NCBI GenBank assembly: GCA_017577925.1
Contig: PKQU01000064.1
Location: 1 to 10,007, forward strand
DNA length: 10,007 nucleotides
From: Bacillota bacterium
GTDB taxonomy: Bacteria; Bacillota; Bacilli; Calditerricolales; Calditerricolaceae
Direction: 5' to 3'
In this document: one piece after another, positions 7,413-10,007 of the stretch
How the letters are laid out: each line of letters opens with the position of its first letter
Position numbering within the stretch: position 1 is the stretch's first letter
Position numbers and translations under genes: made by a program
The notes under the pieces: generated by a model
Database searches by the model: none
The model's input: the letters and a program-made list of their open reading frames with translations, nothing else
What the model was told of the DNA's origin: nothing

Positions 7413-7439
7413 GGAGGGCGGAGAATCGCCCCGCCCTCC
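7413..7439 (+). other. Stem-loop between acxB and acxC
   Basis: GGAGGGCGG (7413-7421) is perfectly complementary to CCGCCCTCC (7431-7439) around a nine-base loop. This is a 9-bp, almost all G-C hairpin starting 10 bases after the acxB stop. No T tract follows, so it is unlikely to be a strong terminator. It may protect the 3' end of an acxAB fragment or modulate acxC expression. It lies 16 bases before the acxC ribosome binding site and does not cover it. Confidence 0.6.
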
Positions 7440-7455
7440 CGCCAACGCGGAAAAT

Positions 7456-7464
7456 GGAGGAGGT
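7456..7464 (+). promoter_or_regulatory. Ribosome binding site of acxC
   Basis: GGAGGAGGT ends 8 bases before the ATG at 7473. It fixes that start. The frame is open further upstream to an in-frame start at 7383, inside acxB, but that extension would be translated through the intergenic hairpin and lacks family character. Confidence 0.85.
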
Positions 7465-7472
7465 CTACCGCA

Positions 7473-7988
7473 ATGGCATACGATCGGAAGAAAATTGAAG
7501 AGTTGATCGACGGGACGATCGACTGGGAGACACTGCACCGCATGCTCTCGGAGCCCAAAGATCCCGAACGCTTCCGGATGTACCTGGAGATCTTACAGGA
7601 GCGGGTGCCGTGGGAGGACCGCATCATCCTCCCCTACCAGTATCACCTGTATATTGTGCAGAAGAAAGACACGAAGGAATGGGTGATCAAGTGTGACTGT
7701 GGTCACGAATTCTGTGACTACCGGGACAATTGGAAGCTCCACGCGCTCATCTACGTGCGGGACACGGAGGAAGCGCTGAATGAAATCTATCCCAAACTGA
7801 TGGCGCCGGACCCGAACTGGCAGGTGTTCCGGGAGTATTACTGCCCGAGCTGCGGCACCCTGCTCGAGGTGGAAGCGCCGACGCCCTGGTACCCGGTCAT
7901 CCACAACTGGGAGCCGGACATCGAGACCTTCTACCGCGACTGGCTCGGCCAGCCGGTGCCGGAGCGTGCGGAGCCGGCCCACAGGTAA
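7473..7988 (+). CDS. acxC: Acetone carboxylase gamma subunit
   Basis: 171 residues, matching the roughly 168-residue (about 20 kDa) gamma subunit. It is the small zinc-containing component that completes the (alpha-beta-gamma)2 acetone carboxylase. It appears to have no homologue in ordinary hydantoinases, so it is the best marker for the acetone-carboxylase branch. Visible zinc-type motifs are KCDCGHEFC (C74, C76, H78, C81) and CPSCG (C124 and C127). Between them lie the conserved-looking stretches YRDNWKLHA and VRDTEEALNEIYP. The C terminus is rich in W and P (TPWYPVIHNWEPDIETFYRD), as expected for a subunit packed against alpha and beta. It is the last gene of the operon, and the terminator hairpin starts 24 bases after the stop. 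Which cysteines bind zinc here is inference. Confidence 0.92.
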   Translation: MAYDRKKIEELIDGTIDWETLHRMLSEPKDPERFRMYLEILQERVPWEDRIILPYQYHLYIVQKKDTKEWVIKCDCGHEFCDYRDNWKLHALIYVRDTEEALNEIYPKLMAPDPNWQVFREYYCPSCGTLLEVEAPTPWYPVIHNWEPDIETFYRDWLGQPVPERAEPAHR

Positions 7989-8012
7989 GCGAGGGTGCAT
8001 GGAATGCGCAAA

Positions 8013-8039
8013 AAGCCCCGCCTAACAGCGGCGGGGCTT
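8013..8039. terminator. Bidirectional intrinsic terminator between acxC and acxR
   Basis: AAGCCCCGCC (8013-8022) pairs perfectly with GGCGGGGCTT (8030-8039) around the loop TAACAGC. On the minus strand the stem runs directly into TTTTT, so it is a strong terminator for acxR, 9 bases past that stop codon. On the plus strand the T run (TTTT, 8043-8046) comes after a four-base gap, so it should end acxABC transcription somewhat less efficiently. It is the only sequence between two converging genes 60 bases apart. Confidence 0.88.
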
Positions 8040-8048
8040 CGCGTTTTC

Positions 8049-10007
8049 CTAGGCGTTTCGCACGTGAATGACGGCCTGCTTTTCGAGCCCGAACTTCTTC
8101 AGCTTGCGGTACAAGGTGGTGCGGGCGATGCCGAGGCGGCGGGCGGCTTCCGACAGGTTTCCGCCCGTTTCCGAGAGCACCGCAAGCAGGCGTTCCCGTT
8201 CCCCGGCGTCATGGTTGTTGTGTGCCCCTGATGGCGAGGGGGGAAGCAGCCGAGCGGTCGGGTTCGGCGTGTTGGCGAGGTATGCCTGCGCGATCGATGG
8301 GGGAAAGTGGGTGGCATCGATGCGGTTCCCCGTACAGAAGAGCACGGCATGCTCGACCGCGTTTTCCAATTCGCGAACGTTGCCGGGCCAGTCGTACGCG
8401 TGTACGAGAAACGCTTCCAAATCAGGATTGAGCTGGGGAAGGGAACGGTTGTACTTGTCGGCGAATCGCCTAAGGAAGTGATCGATGAGCAGCGGGATGT
8501 CTTCACGCCGGTCGCGCAGCGGGGGAATGGCGACGCTGACCACGTTCAACCGGTAGAACAGGTCGGCCCGGAAACGTCCCTCGCGAACGAGTTGGGCCAA
8601 GTCGCGGTGGGTGGCGGCGATGATCCGCACGTCCACCGGAATGGGTCGGCTGCCGCCCAGGCGGAGAATCTCCTTTTCCTGCAGGACGCGCAGCAGGTGA
8701 ACCTGAAATTCCAGGGGCATTTCTCCGATTTCGTCGAGAAACAGCGTGCCGCCGTCCGCTTCCTCAAATTTGCCCTTTTTGCCCTGCTTTAATCCCCCGG
8801 TGAACGTTCCCGGCTCGTATCCGAAGAGCTCGGCGGCCACCAGTTCTTTGGGGATGGCGCCGCAGTTGAGGGCGAGAAACGGTTTGTTGCGGCGGCGGCT
8901 CGACGCGTGAAGGGCCCGGGCAAACCGCTCCTTTCCCGTTCCGCTCTCCCCCAGAAGCAAAACGGGAACGTCGGCATCCGCCACCATTTCGCATTTGGTC
9001 ATCGCTTGGACAATGGCCGGCGAACGGCCCACGACGGTTTGCCAGGCGGCGCTGGAGCGTGTTGGCGCCTTCGAAGGCACGGTAGGCTTGTTTCGGATGA
9101 TGCAAAGAAATCCGATGCGCGCGTTGCCGTCGTACACGCCCTCGATGACGGGGTCGTCGGGTATTGAGGAGATCTGCGGACACGGCTGCGCATCCGCAGG
9201 AGACGGGCGATCTATCAGCTCGTGATAGAGCAAGCGGCGCAAGCGGGCCTCGTTGGTCCGCAGCCAGCATCGTGCGGCAGCGTTGGCCTGCACCACATGC
9301 GCGGACAGATCCAGCACCAGTACGCCGTCGCCTGGGTACTGTTCGCGGGCTTCCCAAAATCGTTCCATCAGCCGATAGCGTTGGCGGGCGGCCTCTTCGT
9401 TTAGCCGCTGTTGGATGAATTGGGATGTCGCCACCACCAGGCCGAGGCTATGAGGTTGGGCATAGTTCCACGGACCGGTCAGGTCGACGACCCCGAGAAT
9501 GGTTTTGGTCGTGGGATCAAAAATCGGGGCAGCGGAACAGATCCACTCGTGAACCCCTTCGCAATAATGTTCGGAAGCGAAAATCTGAACCGGTTGTCCG
9601 ATCTTTAGGCACGTACCGATCGCGTTGGTTCCAATGGCTTCTTCGCTCCATTGCGAACCGAGGACGAAATTCATCTTTTCCGCTTTTCGCAAGATGGCCG
9701 GTTCGCCACGGAGGTACAAAATGAATCCATCCCGGTTGCACAGGGTGAGGAGGTGACCCGTTCCTTCCGTCTCCTTGGCAAGCTGTTCTAAGATGGGAAG
9801 GGCCAGTTGATACAGGCGGAAATTTGCGACCAAATTTTGCACGTCGTCCTCGTCAAGGAGCACCGTTGTTTGCTGCCGCGTGGGGTCCACACCGGACGAC
9901 ATGCAGCGTTTCCACGAGTCCTGGACCACGGGGCGAATGGAATGCGGGATCTGGCGATGGACCACAAGCCCGTTCCATTCGCGAGACAATTCTTTCCGTT
10001 TGCGGGC
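8049..10007 (-). CDS. acxR: Sigma-54-dependent transcriptional activator, AcoR/AcxR type (5' end probably beyond window)
   Basis: At least 646 residues. A TTG at 9987-9989 could start it, but it lacks a good ribosome binding site. The frame stays open to the edge (encoding ARKRKEL) and looks like protein, so the true start is probably outside. Numbering here is from the TTG. About residues 55-200 form a GAF-type sensor with the AcoR-family signature WSEEAIGTNAIGTCL. A PAS-like stretch follows at about 205-250. The sigma-54 AAA+ domain has Walker A GESGTGKE (347-354), the sigma-54 contact loop GTFTGG (394-399) in place of GAFTGA, and Walker B LFLDEIG (D419, E420). A Fis-type helix-turn-helix (GNLSEAARRLGIARTTLYRKL) ends the protein. 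The gene converges on acxABC, and that operon has a sigma-54 promoter, so it is very likely its activator. Binding of acetone or 2-propanol as the signal is inferred from the Xanthobacter AcxR precedent. Confidence 0.88.
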   Translation of the reverse strand, partial: ARKRKELSREWNGLVVHRQIPHSIRPVVQDSWKRCMSSGVDPTRQQTTVLLDEDDVQNLVANFRLYQLALPILEQLAKETEGTGHLLTLCNRDGFILYLRGEPAILRKAEKMNFVLGSQWSEEAIGTNAIGTCLKIGQPVQIFASEHYCEGVHEWICSAAPIFDPTTKTILGVVDLTGPWNYAQPHSLGLVVATSQFIQQRLNEEAARQRYRLMERFWEAREQYPGDGVLVLDLSAHVVQANAAARCWLRTNEARLRRLLYHELIDRPSPADAQPCPQISSIPDDPVIEGVYDGNARIGFLCIIRNKPTVPSKAPTRSSAAWQTVVGRSPAIVQAMTKCEMVADADVPVLLLGESGTGKERFARALHASSRRRNKPFLALNCGAIPKELVAAELFGYEPGTFTGGLKQGKKGKFEEADGGTLFLDEIGEMPLEFQVHLLRVLQEKEILRLGGSRPIPVDVRIIAATHRDLAQLVREGRFRADLFYRLNVVSVAIPPLRDRREDIPLLIDHFLRRFADKYNRSLPQLNPDLEAFLVHAYDWPGNVRELENAVEHAVLFCTGNRIDATHFPPSIAQAYLANTPNPTARLLPPSPSGAHNNHDAGERERLLAVLSETGGNLSEAARRLGIARTTLYRKLKKFGLEKQAVIHVRNA

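Noticed and set aside
1..10007. CRISPR arrays, tRNA or rRNA genes, transposases and phage genes
   Set aside because: I looked for repeat arrays, RNA gene signatures and mobile-element proteins and saw none.

Overview
The window is G+C-rich DNA that most likely comes from a Gram-positive Bacillota/Bacillales-type bacterium, possibly a thermophile or moderate thermophile. The reasons are the gene order prmA-rsmE-mtaB (the order downstream of dnaJ in Bacillus), strong AGGAGG-type ribosome binding sites, and classic stem-plus-T-tract terminators. The species is not identified, and the thermophily is only an impression.

Layout. Positions 1-2554 (+) hold a housekeeping RNA/protein-modification group: the 3' end of prmA (ribosomal protein L11 methyltransferase), rsmE (16S rRNA m3U1498 methyltransferase) and mtaB (tRNA ms2t6A37 methylthiotransferase). 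A strong intrinsic terminator follows at 2562-2597. Positions 2598-2913 have no gene but are rich in regulatory sequence. They contain two direct repeats spaced exactly 22 bp apart (candidate enhancer sites), a textbook sigma-54 -24/-12 promoter (2785-2800), and a hairpin at the start of the predicted transcript. Positions 2914-7988 (+) hold acxA-acxB-acxC, the beta, alpha and gamma subunits of an ATP-dependent acetone carboxylase. A terminator that can work in both directions (8013-8039) separates this operon from a convergent sigma-54 activator gene of the AcoR/AcxR type (8049 to the right edge, minus strand), whose 5' end probably lies outside the window.

How it works together (inference from family knowledge and layout). 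AcxR senses acetone or a related signal through its N-terminal GAF-type region. It binds the tandem sites about 110-130 bp upstream of the start point and uses its AAA+ domain to open sigma-54 RNA polymerase at the acx promoter. AcxABC then converts acetone and bicarbonate to acetoacetate, driven by ATP, which feeds acetone or 2-propanol carbon into acetyl-CoA metabolism. The enzyme family is known. The less expected points are the complete sigma-54 circuit readable in one window, the insertion of this catabolic unit next to mtaB, and an atypical GTFTGG version of the sigma-54-contacting GAFTGA loop in the activator.
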